This document shows positions 13,742 through 26,292 of a stretch of DNA of 64,000 nt, piece by piece. The stretch is from the NCBI GenBank assembly GCA_035582835.1, contig JAYKAV010002972.1:78043-142042 (forward strand), in the 5' to 3' direction. The notes beneath the pieces were generated by a model. It did no database searches, had not been told where the DNA came from, and saw only the letters and a list, made by a program, of their open reading frames with translations. The translations under genes were made by a program, and so were the position numbers. This DNA comes from Phoebastria nigripes (Eukaryota > Chordata > Aves > Procellariiformes > Diomedeidae). How positions within the stretch are numbered: the first letter of the stretch is position 1; each line of letters opens with the position of its first letter.

Positions 13742-13938
13742 ATTAAAGAAAAAGTCCCAGTCGGTGGATATTGGTGGGCCAGGATGCAACCCAGTGGCAG
13801 CTGAAGCTCAGACACCTCAGCCCGGTAAATCTTTGCTTGCCACTAAGACAGCTGCTTCTGAGGAGGAACAGAACAACACTGCAAACACCCAAAGGCGCAA
13901 TCCACGGAGGAGTGAGTTGAAGAGATATTACACCATCG
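13742..13938 (+). CDS. OXR1: OXR1 coding exon (N-terminal region, upstream of the LysM segment)
   Basis: OXR1 is a TLDc-family protein that protects cells from oxidative damage and has been linked to V-ATPase regulation. This exon would encode part of the basic, low-complexity N-terminus before the LysM domain. The + frame reads LKKKSQSVDI at the start, EEEQNNTANTQ in the middle and RRSELKRYYTI at the end, with the same blocks in the same order as vertebrate OXR1 recalled from memory; the Pro/Ala-rich linker between blocks is diverged. An AG at 13740-13741 follows a TTGCCTTT tract. The exon ends ATC-G, then GTGAGT at 13939, a phase-1 donor that fits the next OXR1 exon beginning with the rest of an Asp codon. 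The 5' edge is uncertain: a second AG at 13747-13748 would start the exon at 13749 in phase 0, but the Leu-Lys codons at 13743-13748 match the family and favour the earlier AG. There is no in-frame ATG upstream before a stop, so this is an internal exon. No frameshift or stop is present. Confidence 0.9.
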
Positions 13939-13944
13939 GTGAGT

Positions 13945-15814
13945 TTTCTTTCACAGAAAAAATCAAATACACTTATTAAAAAAGGCAAGGTCTTCCTGTT
14001 TATTTGTGTTTTATTATTTCTTTTGGTTAATTGCAGTTGGCTACTAAGATTACAAATGCCCACAGCCCACGGGGTAGTCAAACTACCCTGAAGAATTAAC
14101 CTGCTTTATTTATCTTGCACCGTTTACAAGAACTCTTTCTTCTGCCTTTTTTTTTTTTCTTAAGAACAAGTATTGAAGAAAGCATAAAAGCAATTTTGGG
14201 AGGAAGGATATAGGAAGAACATAATTGCCTTTGACAATGGATTGCATCAGAGTTTTGGCAGAGATTGTTTAGAAGGCTCCTGGTCAGAAAGAATTTCCAG
14301 TTTGGAGAGGGAGGAGGCCTGCTGAGTGTGAAGGATTAATTAGGAGGGGTTCTGGGTACCTTTCCCTGAATATTTTGGTTTTCTGGATATTCTTCTGGGA
14401 TTTCAGCATCTACGTGATTCTTATAAAACCATCTTAGGCACCCTAGAAGATGCTTCATAACTTGCTTCCCCATAAATCATTTTGGGACTAGGCCTGAATG
14501 ATTCCTTTGGCAACATTTTGCTTCTCACCAGATTAAAACTGAGTGGAGAGTGGCCTTGCAGTGTTTGTGCTGGGTTCATTAGTGCTTGTGAGAGGCAGAT
14601 GCGCTAATTGGAGTGGACAAACAAGAGGGATGGATGCTAATACTGTGCTTTGAAGAGACAAAATGTCAGTAGATTAAAGAAAAAGAAGTTATATATTTTA
14701 ATAGTGGGTTTGTGTGCTGTTGAATTATTGCAGTATAATGTGATCATTTCTTCTGTTCCAAGGTAACTATTTGTGTGTCTTTAACTTGTCTAAAAGGTAA
14801 AGAAAAATGTGTTGCCTTAAACATATTTCATTGTGTTATATCTGAACCCTTGAAGTTGGCTATCATCGTAAGTTATTTTGTTTTTAAAGAAGGAAACTGC
14901 ATTAGCAATCTACACATTTTAATAATGAAGGCTGTATTTTAAGTGGTGAATGATTGTATGCGTTTGCATTTTTTGATGCCCTGCATTCAAATTGGGCTGC
15001 ACAACTGCCTTCTGAAAACTCACAGAAGTTTCGATTATCACTCAATCCTGTCTACCCCAAAATAAATAAAAATGAGACAAAGTGAAGGCATTGATGGGTT
15101 CATTAGCATCTTGGACCATAAGTCTAAAATTTTACTTTAAAAATCTCAAATTGCATAATCCTTCTTTAAAGAAGATTCTATCATATCATGTGTGAGAATA
15201 GCACCCTAAAATAAATACTTTATACTTAAGTATAGAACATGTTTTCTGACAAAGCATAGTTAAATCAGTGCACTTGAGTGGCTTTTTACTTTAAAATGTA
15301 TTCTCTAAGAAATATTGCTCTATGGTTTTTTTCTCCTCCTTCCTCCAAATAATCTTAAAGGAATATTAAAGATATGCCAAGATTGCTTCATACCTAAAGC
15401 AGGGGATGGAATGGGGGAGTTTTGCATAAGACTAATAATGAAAGTAGAAATCCACCATGTCATCAAAATGAGTTCTTAATCTAACTCAGGATTAGAAAAT
15501 ATTATTGGTAAATTGACCATAGTTGAATGTTCTTCTGTGATCACCCAAAACACAGTCTGCGTATGGAAGCACAGACTCAGGTTTGCATTTATCTACTTGT
15601 TAAATTTGACTCACCTGCATTTTCTTTTGGGAACCTTTACAAAATCCTTATAATGTGAACTCCATCAATGTTAGTAACCTAGATGTGCTTCTAGTGATCA
15701 CAAGGTCTGAGCACTAGTTGCTCAGGGTCTAACCTCAGTGCTGGAATAACAGGATGTTGTTCATACATTTGATTAATTTGTTTGCATGTTGTGCAGCACT
15801 CAATTTGACAGACT
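13945..15814. other. Intronic sequence after the OXR1 exon
   Basis: Unique AT-rich sequence with a T run at about 14150; no exon or known repeat seen. Confidence 0.55.
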
Positions 15815-15975
15815 TGTTAACTGGAAAAGACCTCTGAAGGTTATATAGTCTGGTGTCCTGTTTGAAGTGGGACTTCAGCCAACACTAGATCAGAACAGCC
15901 AAAGCTTTGTCTTGTCGAGTCTTGACAATCTCCAGGGGTGGATACTCCACAGCCTCTCTGCGTTTCGTGCTGGAA
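15815..15975 (-). mobile_element. Old CR1 3'-end fragment, minus strand
   Basis: On the + strand it reads GGAAAAGACCTCTGAAGGTT ... CTCCAGGGGTGGATACTCCA CAGCCTCTCT. This is the reverse complement of the CR1 3' region, where the ORF2 C-terminus is followed by the untranslated end. It is well diverged and the terminal octamer tail is missing. Confidence 0.7.
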
Positions 15976-16114
15976 CATGGACAGCGTGTCCATAGACAAC
16001 AGCATTCACGGGCAACTTGCCCATAAACAGATGCTAACACTTGTGAACAACAGTTGTAGACCCTGGGGAAGTATGAGGGGAACAGACCACAGAAAGTGGC
16101 CAAGCTTACATGTT

Positions 16115-16216
16115 TTTCTTAAATATCNTCTTCTGTTATCCTTGTACAGAGTACTGGGCGAGGTGGCCCGGCTGGACTGACCCAGTATGGGAGATGTATT
16201 GGTTTTATGTTCTTAT
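16115..16216 (+). mobile_element. Ancient CR1-type LINE 3' tail (amniote type)
   Basis: GAGTACTGGGCGAGGTGGCC, then GACCCAGTATGGGAG and TTTTATGTTCTTAT, matches the widespread amniote CR1 3' end: a tract like 'ACTGGGCTAGATGGACC', then 'TCTGACCCAGTATGG', then an ATGTTCTT tail. This tail differs from the ATTCTATG tail of the young avian copies in the same window, so the piece is probably older. It is an isolated fragment with no coding capacity. Confidence 0.6.
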
Positions 16217-16219
16217 ACA

Positions 16220-19200
16220 TACAGCCTTGTCTCTGTGACTTGCCTAAATCACAAGGAATAAGTTGCTAGAGCCAGTATTACTGCATACTACATAATATTT
16301 GAATTTTGCTGACAGGCAAATTGAAAAAACAAGAGTTTCTCTGTATCTTCACAAATGTTTAATGGCACATGTTCCTGAATATTGTGAAAATGAAAGGTTT
16401 AATCTTGGCCAGCACAGTACTGATACCAGATGAAGATGTTTACTGTACTGGCTGAGTTGTTCTGATATTGAATCTATGGCTTTGATAACCTGAGAGAAAC
16501 AATAATTATCTTCTTAGAGCTCCCATCAACTTCAGCATACTTTAAGTTATGACCTGTATCACCCCCTTGATTTAAAAGTCATTTTCTATGACTTGTCTGA
16601 AAGATTATTTCTAATAGTCAAAGCCTAATCAAATATTTTGTTACTTTCTGAGGTTGAATGTACTGACACACCTGCAATGGGCTGGGACTCTAAAATAGAA
16701 AAATACTGGATTCTAGTGATGTTTTATGTACAGCTGGCTGTTAAATAGCTTAAACAAGCACATTAGACCTGTTGCTGACCTAATACAATTATACAGGGTT
16801 TTACTTTGTTTTGCCCTTGTTTGCATGTTGTTCTCTACTAAAAGCAATCTGTGTCCAAGATCAACATGAACTAATCATTACTGTGATAAATGGATTAAGA
16901 AAATGTGTTAGGACACTAATGCTCTCAGCTGGCTTTGCTTCTTTCGTTTTAAAATTAGTATTCTGTTACATTAACCTCAGACCAAATTGGCAAATGACAG
17001 TGTTTATGGTAGTGACTAATGGAGCTTGAGCAAACAAATGCCAATTGTGTTTTGTGTTACTCTCATTTTCCTTAATAACTCATTTTCAGTAATTATCATG
17101 ATCTTCAAAGTANTTTATAGATATGAGAACTGAGTTCAAATCTGGATATATAAAAGAAGTATGACATCTATATTTAGACATATACATATATACAGTTTAT
17201 GTGTTTTAAAATGTAAATGTCAGCATCACTTTGCCTATTAAATCTTAACTTTAAGGCCTAGCTGGATTTGTTAATGGCTGCCATTTTATTGAATAGCCAT
17301 GCAGCTTAAAATTATGTATAAAGAAATGTGTAACCAGCTTTACTTTATCAACTCATGGAAAGAGTAAAATCAAAATGATTTAAAAAATGTGNTTTTTTGA
17401 TTTGGGTATGCAGAAAGCACTTCAGAGATCTTGATACAAATCTCACTCTGCTTTGCAGACCCAAAGACACGTGAGCATTTACCTTGCACACACATGCTTT
17501 GCAGAAGAAATTGTAGCAGCTTGTGTATGCTTGCAGCTACTGTGAGCGGATACAGGCAATTGTCTAACAAACTGTGTACCTAAATACTCTGTAGCATGAG
17601 AATATTTTTAAATTTTTTGTGTCACCTTATGTGTACGCAGATTTACTTTGGACCTTTTGAAGTTGAATGTGTAATGAGGAAGGAATATTCTGGTAATTCC
17701 AAGAGATTTTAAAATTTCATCAGCACTGCTCCTACTTTAGAGAGCTATCCACAAGATACTTACTTTGCATTTCATCTTTCCCACAGACTGCATCTCAGAT
17801 GCTTCCCAAACTTAATGAGTGCAGTTGTACTTTTTAAAAGTGGGGAAAAAGTAGGTAAGAGAGAGAAGAACTGAGAGGATTCGGCAATAGGGAACAAGTT
17901 GTGTGCTCAGAGGAAATGAAACAGAAAATGGAGAGTCAGTGAGGGGGAGAAATAACTCTTCCATATGGCAGGCTCAGCAGGCAGGAAGGCTCCTGCACCT
18001 CCAGTGCTGAACTGGTGTGAAGAAATTGAGTGGGAACTCCTAGATTAATAAGGCGAGTGTAGGAAAAACAGTCTGCATGGTGGGTTGGATGAAGTTTTTT
18101 GGAGAACTCTAGAAACAGCACCCAAGACACTTAAAAATAAAACCTAAAATTAGGCTTTTTAGATGCTTCAGGCACTTGAAAATTCAGGCCACTTATTTCT
18201 GAAGTGCTTATTGTTGAGCAACTCCCTCGAAAGAGCAAAAGAAGGTATCTGGGTCTTCAGCACTCTAAAAAGTGGGCCAGAATATTATACAATGGAGAAT
18301 TATATGGGTAACCTGAATTCGAAGCAGTAAGGCTGTATCAGCTTAATGCCGTGTCCAGGCTATAACTAGCTCTTCTCAGCTGGCTTGCAGTTAGCCCAGG
18401 TGCATCATCACAGCTGTGTTGCTCGTAGGACCCAACTGAAGGGTTGTAGGACCATACCTCATGCTATGATGCCTCAGTATATATGTTTAGCAATTTATTA
18501 AGGTGACTGAAGTAGCTAATGTTTTTACCGTATAAAGACATGCACTTGAGGTGTATACTCTGGTTCTCATTAAGCCGTGAAAGCCTGGTGTCCAGTGCTT
18601 AGGTACTGCTAGGAGGGTATACCCAGTAGACTATCTACTTAGTCACCCTGGTTTTGTAGATGTAAAAGGCCTTCATTTGTTCTATTTGCCATTGAAATAA
18701 AACTGCAGCACTGGTATAAGGTAAATACATTATTTAAAAATAAGATGGTTGCATAAAAATATTTTCCTGATTCTAGGAATTGGGCAAAAGAAATCATGAA
18801 GCAGGACAGTAGTTCATACTAGAAAATGTTGTTGAAGTACAGTGTTGGTGGGGAGAGGAGGAATGAATCAATTTTTATTATATCTTCTAATATCTTATAA
18901 AAGCCTTAATGCAAACGTTGCTATACAGGGTTCTGCTAGCACAGCTTATTTCATTTAGAAGACAACTCCCAACTATCTCAGGAGGCATCTTTTGTTGGTA
19001 TAGTCTCTATCTTAATTAGAAGGTATTGCTGCTACAGCTACACAACCCTTAGTAGTTTAGACAGAATGCATGGGTATGTGTACATAATATACAGCATGAG
19101 GACACTTGGGAAATACTAATTGCCAAAGTTCCCTTCACTCCAGTCGTTCATTTTTAAAAAATTTATTTCATTTCCACTTGTAAAAAGAAGAAAAAAGAAA

Positions 19201-21945
19201 AAAAAAAGAAGAAAAAAGAAAAGGAACAAACCCTTTTCTTCTTCAATCTCTCTTGCAAATGAGGTCAGCAGAAATCTTAATAGAGAAAATATTTTCTGCT
19301 AGCTTGACCTGGCCATATTAGTACTCTACACTTGTATATTCCTTGAATATCGACATGTTACCTATTCAGAGTAGTGGAATTAACGGATACAAAATCCATG
19401 TGGAGGAAAAATGAAGCTTTTGGGGTAAGCAACTCTGAATAAATACATATTAATTGACTGCGTTTCCAAAACTAGTGACTACTAGCTAATGGCAAAGTGA
19501 TAAATAGGAAAAGACAGACTTTCTTGTGGGCTCCTAATCTTGTTTGTAAAAGAGAAAGTTTCAGTGGGTAGTCACTTTAAATTTAGTTGGTATTAGTTTA
19601 GTCACTACTGCTAATTTAGTACTTCAAAATGTATTATTGTGAAAACAAGATGGATCTTCTGACAAGTTTAATGGCATATAAATGTAAGTAATGACTGGTC
19701 ATAAGAATTACTATTAATGCACAAAACAGTATAAGAGAGTGTTTATAGAGTGATAGAGAGTATAATAGAGAAGATTTTATGGGGAAACCTAAAACAAAAT
19801 CTTTTTTTCAAGCAATTAATAAGTCATAGTCTGTTCTTCCTGTTACGAAAGGGAGAACTAAATGAAAACTGATCAGCTACTATTTAGTGACTATAACTAT
19901 ACCTAACCCTTGTGCTATATGCTTTCGATTGAGTCCATTTAAGTCATGACTTTTACAATGATTTGGGAGCATAAATAAATATCATATTGTTTACATGTGC
20001 AGTAGATTCACGTTCTTTCTGTTTACATACATTCCAGGCTGCTTCCATAAAATTATTACTTGCTTTAAAACATGTCAGAGCTACCAGATTAAGTGTGAAT
20101 TCATCCACACTTGTTACTAAATTTATATGGTGTCACACTATCTGCTAATATAAAATTATTATGTGGAACTAACATCAGTTCGAGTGGTGATTTCATATGT
20201 CAGAGATCTCTTATCCTGATGGAGCTCTGTCACTCATGGACCAGCTTAGCCATTTTGGAGAGCCGGTGTAAGAGCGCCGTAGACCACTGGTCAGACATCA
20301 CAGTGAATCTGCTATTGGACTCAAAACTGGAAAAGGAGAACATCGTTGCACCTAAAAATATATGCTTATTTACAACCAAGCTGAGAATCTTACGGAGTTT
20401 ATCTCATGGGACTACTTGCTATTGTAGTCATTGATTAAAAACAAAGTTAGGGGGCTTCCTCTTGCCTTCCCCTCAAAAATAAGCATCAACATTATTTGAA
20501 GGGCAGGCATTGTGGCTGTTTCTTTTTTAGTGCTCAAATCCCTTCCTGCTCTGAGAGATTTTATTTGGGGTGCTCTAGAAATACCTTATTCCTTTTAAGG
20601 GACATGATCTGATAATAATTGGTGTATTTACTGTAGAGAGGTTTTCATGCAAAGAATACTCCACTTTCTTTCCAAACATGTCTTTGAAAGGTTCTTCTTA
20701 TCATTTGTCAATTGAGTATAATCGCTTCTCTTCTTCTGCAGAATTGAATGTGGTTCCTTTCTGTAGGAGCTCCCGAATATCCAATTTTTCTCCTATTTGC
20801 ACAATTACCTTTCTTGTTTGTCGCTAATACTAGCAAAGCATGAAACATAGGTAGGTATATTAGAAGTTGTTGGATAAGTGGTGGAGTTTGGTGCAGTAGA
20901 TGCTGTAAATTTGGGCTGCGTCCTCTCCCTTTTAGAGAAGGACAGATGGGAGATGAAGCTGCCAACTCTCTCTGAGGATCCAGATGCTGTTCACACACAT
21001 TGACAGAGTCTGACTCTGTCCCATTCAATGCACTTACAATTTCCTTATTGAACACTCACTGCTTTTTGAGGAACATCATTCTGACTGCTTCTTTTCAAAT
21101 ATGATCTCAGAAACTTTTAGAGGTGGTGGCCATTTTCCTAGCACCTCATTACCTGTTTGTGAGTGCTAAGGAAAGGGAAATAATTTGTGGAACGTGTGGA
21201 TAATAAGGCAAGTGGCTTTCATAGCAACAGTAACTATGCAAAATTCTTACTCATTCACCTTTCATGAAGATTTTTATTACTGATTCAGATCACATAGCTG
21301 CTCTGGATGAGCAAGTGTTTGTTCATGTCTTTGTTTTTCTTTCTTTTTTAGAATTTAAAACTTGGAACCATTAAAAGCCAGTTTTTACTGTTGTATCCTT
21401 CTTTTGTCCTTTACAGATACTCTGTCTATCCTTTGAATATAAATGAGTTCTGAGCTATAGAGACAGCATCCACCAAGAGTGATGCTCATTAATGTCCTTT
21501 CATCTCAGCATGTCCCTTTTCTTAGCATCCTGGTTTTGTTTTTAATCATATAGATTGCTATCATATCATCTGCTGAGTCATTTTGGGCAAGAAGTATTTC
21601 AGGATTTTATAATTTCCCTGCTTTACATCAGGACAAAGCTGAAATCTTTTATAGTTCTATAGGCAAGCTACCCAACTTGCAAGATCAGCTAATAGTATGT
21701 ACTCTTGCGATACTAAAATTTGAATCTCTGGGGGAGAAAAAAAGAGAAACTGATTTGACCTGTAAGCTCTAGGCTGATAGAGGGTGCATCACCTTCAGTC
21801 TCTCTCTCACTGGAGGCCTTCTGTAAAAGGGAAAAATGACTGGAAAAAAGGACGTGATTTCTAACACCTCAAATGTGCCTTGAGCACCATTCTTTTGAGT
21901 GTTGTGAAATAGTGGAGTCTTTCTTCTAACAGTGAAAGAACAAAC
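16220..21945. other. Intronic sequence, no gene recognised
   Basis: Very AT-rich. Holds the purine tract at 19.18 kb and an unrecognised 107-codon + frame at 20111-20434. Confidence 0.55.
19182..19227 (+). repeat. Purine tract (GAAAAA-type)
   Basis: Forty-six bases of almost pure A/G with AAGAAG and GAAAAAAG units. It explains a Lys/Arg-rich open frame that is not a gene. Confidence 0.85.
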
Positions 21946-21949
21946 AAGG

Positions 21950-23012
21950 AAAATGGGGATTCACTGCTGAAATATCTGGGTGATTTAGTGATAGCAGATG
22001 CAGATAAGGCTGAGGCTTTTGAGCCTGGAGACAGGGTTCAGGGATGACAATAATTACTGGTAGTGGGAAAGGGTCAAGTCAGGGATCTCTTGAGAAAAAT
22101 CTTGATCCATAGAAGTTCATGGGATGCAATGGGATACATATGAAGGATGCTGAAGGAGCTGGCTAAGGTCATTGTGAGGCTGCCCTCTATCACCTTTGAA
22201 AGGTCACAGAGATCATGGGAGGTCCGTGATGACTGGAGAAAGGCAAATGCTGCACCCCTTTTCAAAAAGGGCAAGAAGGATTATCCAGGGAACTATAGGC
22301 TGTTCAGCTTCACTTTTAGTCCTTAGGAAAATTGTGGGGCAGATCCTCTTTGAAGCTATTTCTGGACAAGTGAAGGAGAAGGTGATTTGGAATAGTCAGT
22401 ACGGCTTTACCATGGGTAAATCATGCTTTTTGAACTTTATTTCCCTCTGGGATGAAATGAAGAGATCTGTGGATGATGGTAGATACCATCAACCATTACT
22501 TTAGCAAATACCATGTTTTGTCATGGTCATCGTCTTCCAGAGCATCCCTGTGTCCATGTCGGGGCATTATGGCCTAGGTGGTTGGACTACTTGATGGCTG
22601 GAAAAACTCAAATAGTCACCAAGATGATCAGGGGCCCTGTGAGGAAAGGCTGAGAGAGCTGGAGAAGGGACAGATTCAGGGGGACCTTACAGCAGCCTGC
22701 CACTATCTGCAAGGAGGCTACGAAGGAGATATCTGGTAGTCTGCTCTTTGCAGTGGTGCATGGCAGGACGATGGGAGGCAATTGGGCTAAATTGAAATAT
22801 AAGAGGTTTAGACTTGATACAAGGAAAAACTTTTCCCATGGGGAGAGTCAAGGAGTGCATCAGGATGTACAGAGAGGTTGTGCAGTCTCTGTCCTTAGAG
22901 GTTTTCAGGACCCAACAGGGTAAAGCCTGGAACAGCCTGGTCTGATCTCACAGGTGACCCTGCTTTGAGCGGGTGATTAGACTTCAGATCTCCTGAGGTC
23001 CTTCCCAGCCTG
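21950..23012 (+). mobile_element. Old CR1 LINE, internally deleted
   Basis: The first part resembles the CR1 region upstream of and into reverse transcriptase: GGATGCTGAAGGAGCTGGC, TCACCTTTGAAAGGTCAC, AAAAAGGGCAAGAAGGA (KKGKKD), then a diverged palm region up to about 22610. The sequence then jumps to the C-terminal block GAGGAAAGGCTGAGAGAGCT (EERLREL), AAATATAAGAGGTTTAGACT (RF.LD) and a 3' end GACTTCAGATCTCCTGAGGTCCTTCCCAGCC (split here for reading). Roughly the FADD-containing half of the RT core is missing, and the terminal octamers are eroded. Many stops are present. Confidence 0.85.
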
Positions 23013-23014
23013 AT

Positions 23015-26000
23015 TCAAACTTGAAATTCGAGGAAGTAAGTTTTACTGCACGGGCGGAGGGCTGTTCCTAGCTTACCACTTTCATTGGCAGAGAACGTTC
23101 TCCTCAGCCACTTATAAAAGCCCAAATTTTGCAGTCTTTATCATGGACTGCTAGGGTACATTGATTTCCCGTTATTTTATTTGATAATCTTCTCTATGAG
23201 AAGAGGGAATATTATCACACCAAAGCACGTGTTGTGATTATTCATATTTTATTCATTCTGAAGTCAAATGTGAAGTTTGCAGACAGCTTGATAATTCTAT
23301 ACAGCTAAAAAAATGCACTAAAACTGATTAGAAAAATTTGTGATTTTTTTAATTTAAAAAGAAAAAGTTTAAAGTAGCTGAATTAATTACCTGTTCTTCT
23401 GATTCCCCACTCTTAAAAAAAAAAAAGGGGGATGTTTAAAAGTTCTTAAAGTATCATGGAAGATCTGTTAGTGCAAGGGGAGTCTGATATTTCTGGTTTA
23501 GGGATCATTTCTGTTCTCCATGTAAGTATTATGAAAGCTGTAATTTTTGGGTGTTAATCAGAGACCCAAGTATATTAATAGTGTCAAACATCTTGGCATA
23601 TTTTTTATTTGTTCCCTTAAGCTTTCTTTCAATCCATAAAAAAGCCTGCAGGGATGGAGGGCGGGGGTGAAAAAAGACGTTTTGGAAAGGACCGAAGCAC
23701 AAATACTGCAGGTAATCTCAGTTTGGAAAGTGACTTCCCTTCCATCTGAAGCTAACATTGAGATGGTGAAGCCAATAAGTTTCCTTCCGTACAACGTATA
23801 TGTGAGCACGAAATCTAAGATCAAAGTCTGGTGTTACTTATTCTAGAATAACTACACTAAAGCAGAAGTCGGTTTGGAATACGGTGACAGAGGGGCCAAA
23901 TCCAGCTGATGCTGTGAATGGGTAACACCGGACAACCTCCAACCCTGCGCAACCCTTGGTGCAGGAGGCACGACCAGTCTCTGTCGCCATGAACAGTGTT
24001 TCGAATACTGCGGTTGTGTCGAGGCAAGGTGGCCTGTGCTGATGGGGTGGGACTGTCTCCCTCCCCTACAAGCAGATGGCTTTCCTGCGAGTCTGGCAAC
24101 AATCTAATTCAAGCCATTCTTACTGTACTGGCACAGACCCTACCCACTGTTTAATATTTCTGGGTCCTGAACATGAGGGGCTACCAAATATCTCCCAGCA
24201 CATACTGGGCTCCAAACAAGCTGTTTGAAAAGCTTCCTCTTCTGCTGCCAATTTTTTTTTTCTTTTTTTCAACTAATTTTTACCCTTTCCTGTATTCAAG
24301 CTTTCTCTTTTTATTGCTGGATAAATAAGAATGAGATGCAATTTTCAGGAGACAGAGCTGCTGGGTTAGGTTCATCTCCAGGACAGCTTGCTATGAAGTT
24401 CCTTTTGGATTTTAACAAACTGGCTTGTTATTATGCTCTTCCCCCCAAAAATCCTATGGGAACTGTGTGTTGTTGCCAAACCTTGATTTTTATCTTGGGC
24501 CATGAAGAACAGTTTGATTTTATCATGGAGTTATTGTACTGTTGAGCATTCCATAATTACAGAGCATTAGTATGCACATAGGATTATGCAAAGATTTTAC
24601 AAGTATAAAATATTCAACATTTATGAAAGAAGCCTTTTTATAAATTTAGATACTAATTGGCCATGATACGTTAATGAAAATTAAATAGTGGCAGCAGCCC
24701 ACTATGTTTCCAATGAATCTCATTAATTAATATGCTTGAGAGATTCTTTTAGTTTGCAGAAGATAGAATGACAGTCTCTTTCCTCTGCCAGAGGAAATGT
24801 GGCAAGCATGATTTGTTTTAAGAGTTAGCCATACATTTGCTTAAGAATATGTGTGACTACTTGGGTAGGTGCTTTTGTGATCTACCTACAGTTTAAAGTA
24901 TGTTGTTCCCTTTTCATGTGTATGTAAAACAGTGCTGAGATTGGTTGTTCAATAGTTTGCCAAGTTTCTGATATTCTTGCTCTGAATAAGTCAGAGAAAA
25001 TAAGTCCTCCGTATAGTCTTTTTTTTAAAACATACAACTAAAAACCAAGAAAACTAAACGGTGTTTTGAGAAATTTACTTAAATTCATTCTACAAATTAA
25101 ATGACAAATGTTCTATCTAAGGACAAGAAACTCTTGTTTTAATAAAACATGAAACACTGATTGTTCACAAGTCAAGACTTTCCAGTGTAGCTGCTAATGT
25201 TAACATCAGCTGGGTATTGAAAACTGCTGGGATCTCAGAGAGAAACCGGTGCCAGTATGAACCCTGAGAAAATGCTGAATGACACCACTGCCGATGCTGA
25301 GCTAACAAAAAGTCACCTGATGGTGTGGCCCAAACTCAGGTTTAGTAGAAGGTGGTGAATCCACATGGGGTTGAAACTACATAATTCACAGCTGAGTTTG
25401 ATTTGATAGTTTTTAGGTAAGGTAGAACAACTCTCTCATGTTACCTGACGTTAAACCTATACTGATTCGTTGTGNTTTTTTTTTTATCAATACTAAATAC
25501 ATACATTCCAAACCTGTCACACAGGAGAGGATAATATAAGGGTTTTAAAAGATAAACCTTATTTCTTAGTAGCAAAGATTTCATTGTCTGCTGGAAAACA
25601 AACCAAGCCAAGTAAGACAAGTAGTTCGGCTTTTTTTACATACTACATTTCTCTTTAAGGGTTACAGATGGGATTGTAACTCCTCACAAGTAAAAAGCAT
25701 GAGAGTTAAGATAGATAATAGGAGAAGTAAAGAGCTCACCTCAAACCCTACAGCAGTCTCCTGCAAGAGAGGAAGAATATGTTTTTCCGTGACAAGGTTG
25801 TTCTGAAAGATTGGCTTTTTAAATGAGAATACATCCGGTGGAATAGCTTATTGTTAGGAATAGCATGTCCTTATTACACTTGATTGTAACTAATCTGCCA
25901 GAAAACACTTTTTCCAATAAGCTCCATTAATAAAGCTGGATTGGGTTCAGCTCAGTGTCTCAGTATTCATTGAACAGGGTTCCTGCGTTTGACGGTCATT

Positions 26001-26290
26001 TAGAAGCCCCATCTCCTTCACTATTTTACTGCCATAAACACCATCAAATTGATTTTCTTATTATTTCATTTACCAGAGACAGAAAATGCATAACTTCATT
26101 TTCTTTTGGATAGTTTGCCAATTTCTTCTTCAGGGTAATAAACATTTTTGTCTATACTGGCAAGAACAACATGCTGTAAGTTCGTTCTTTTGTAATGATT
26201 TAATTTTTGTATTTTTCTGTGAGGGTTTGCTAAATGACAGTTAGGGACAACTTGAAAACAGGATGTTTAATTTTATTTTTTAAACATGAA
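23015..26290. other. Intronic sequence with a CpG patch and an AT-rich block
   Basis: About 23930-24100 is CpG-richer than its flanks. About 24545-24830 is rich in TAATTA-like words. No exon seen. Confidence 0.5.
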
Positions 26291-26292
26291 TA

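Noticed and set aside
19120..19302. Lys/Arg-rich small frame
   Set aside because: Purely a translation of the purine tract.
20111..20434. 107-codon + frame
   Set aside because: Not recognised and no splice-site context supporting an exon.
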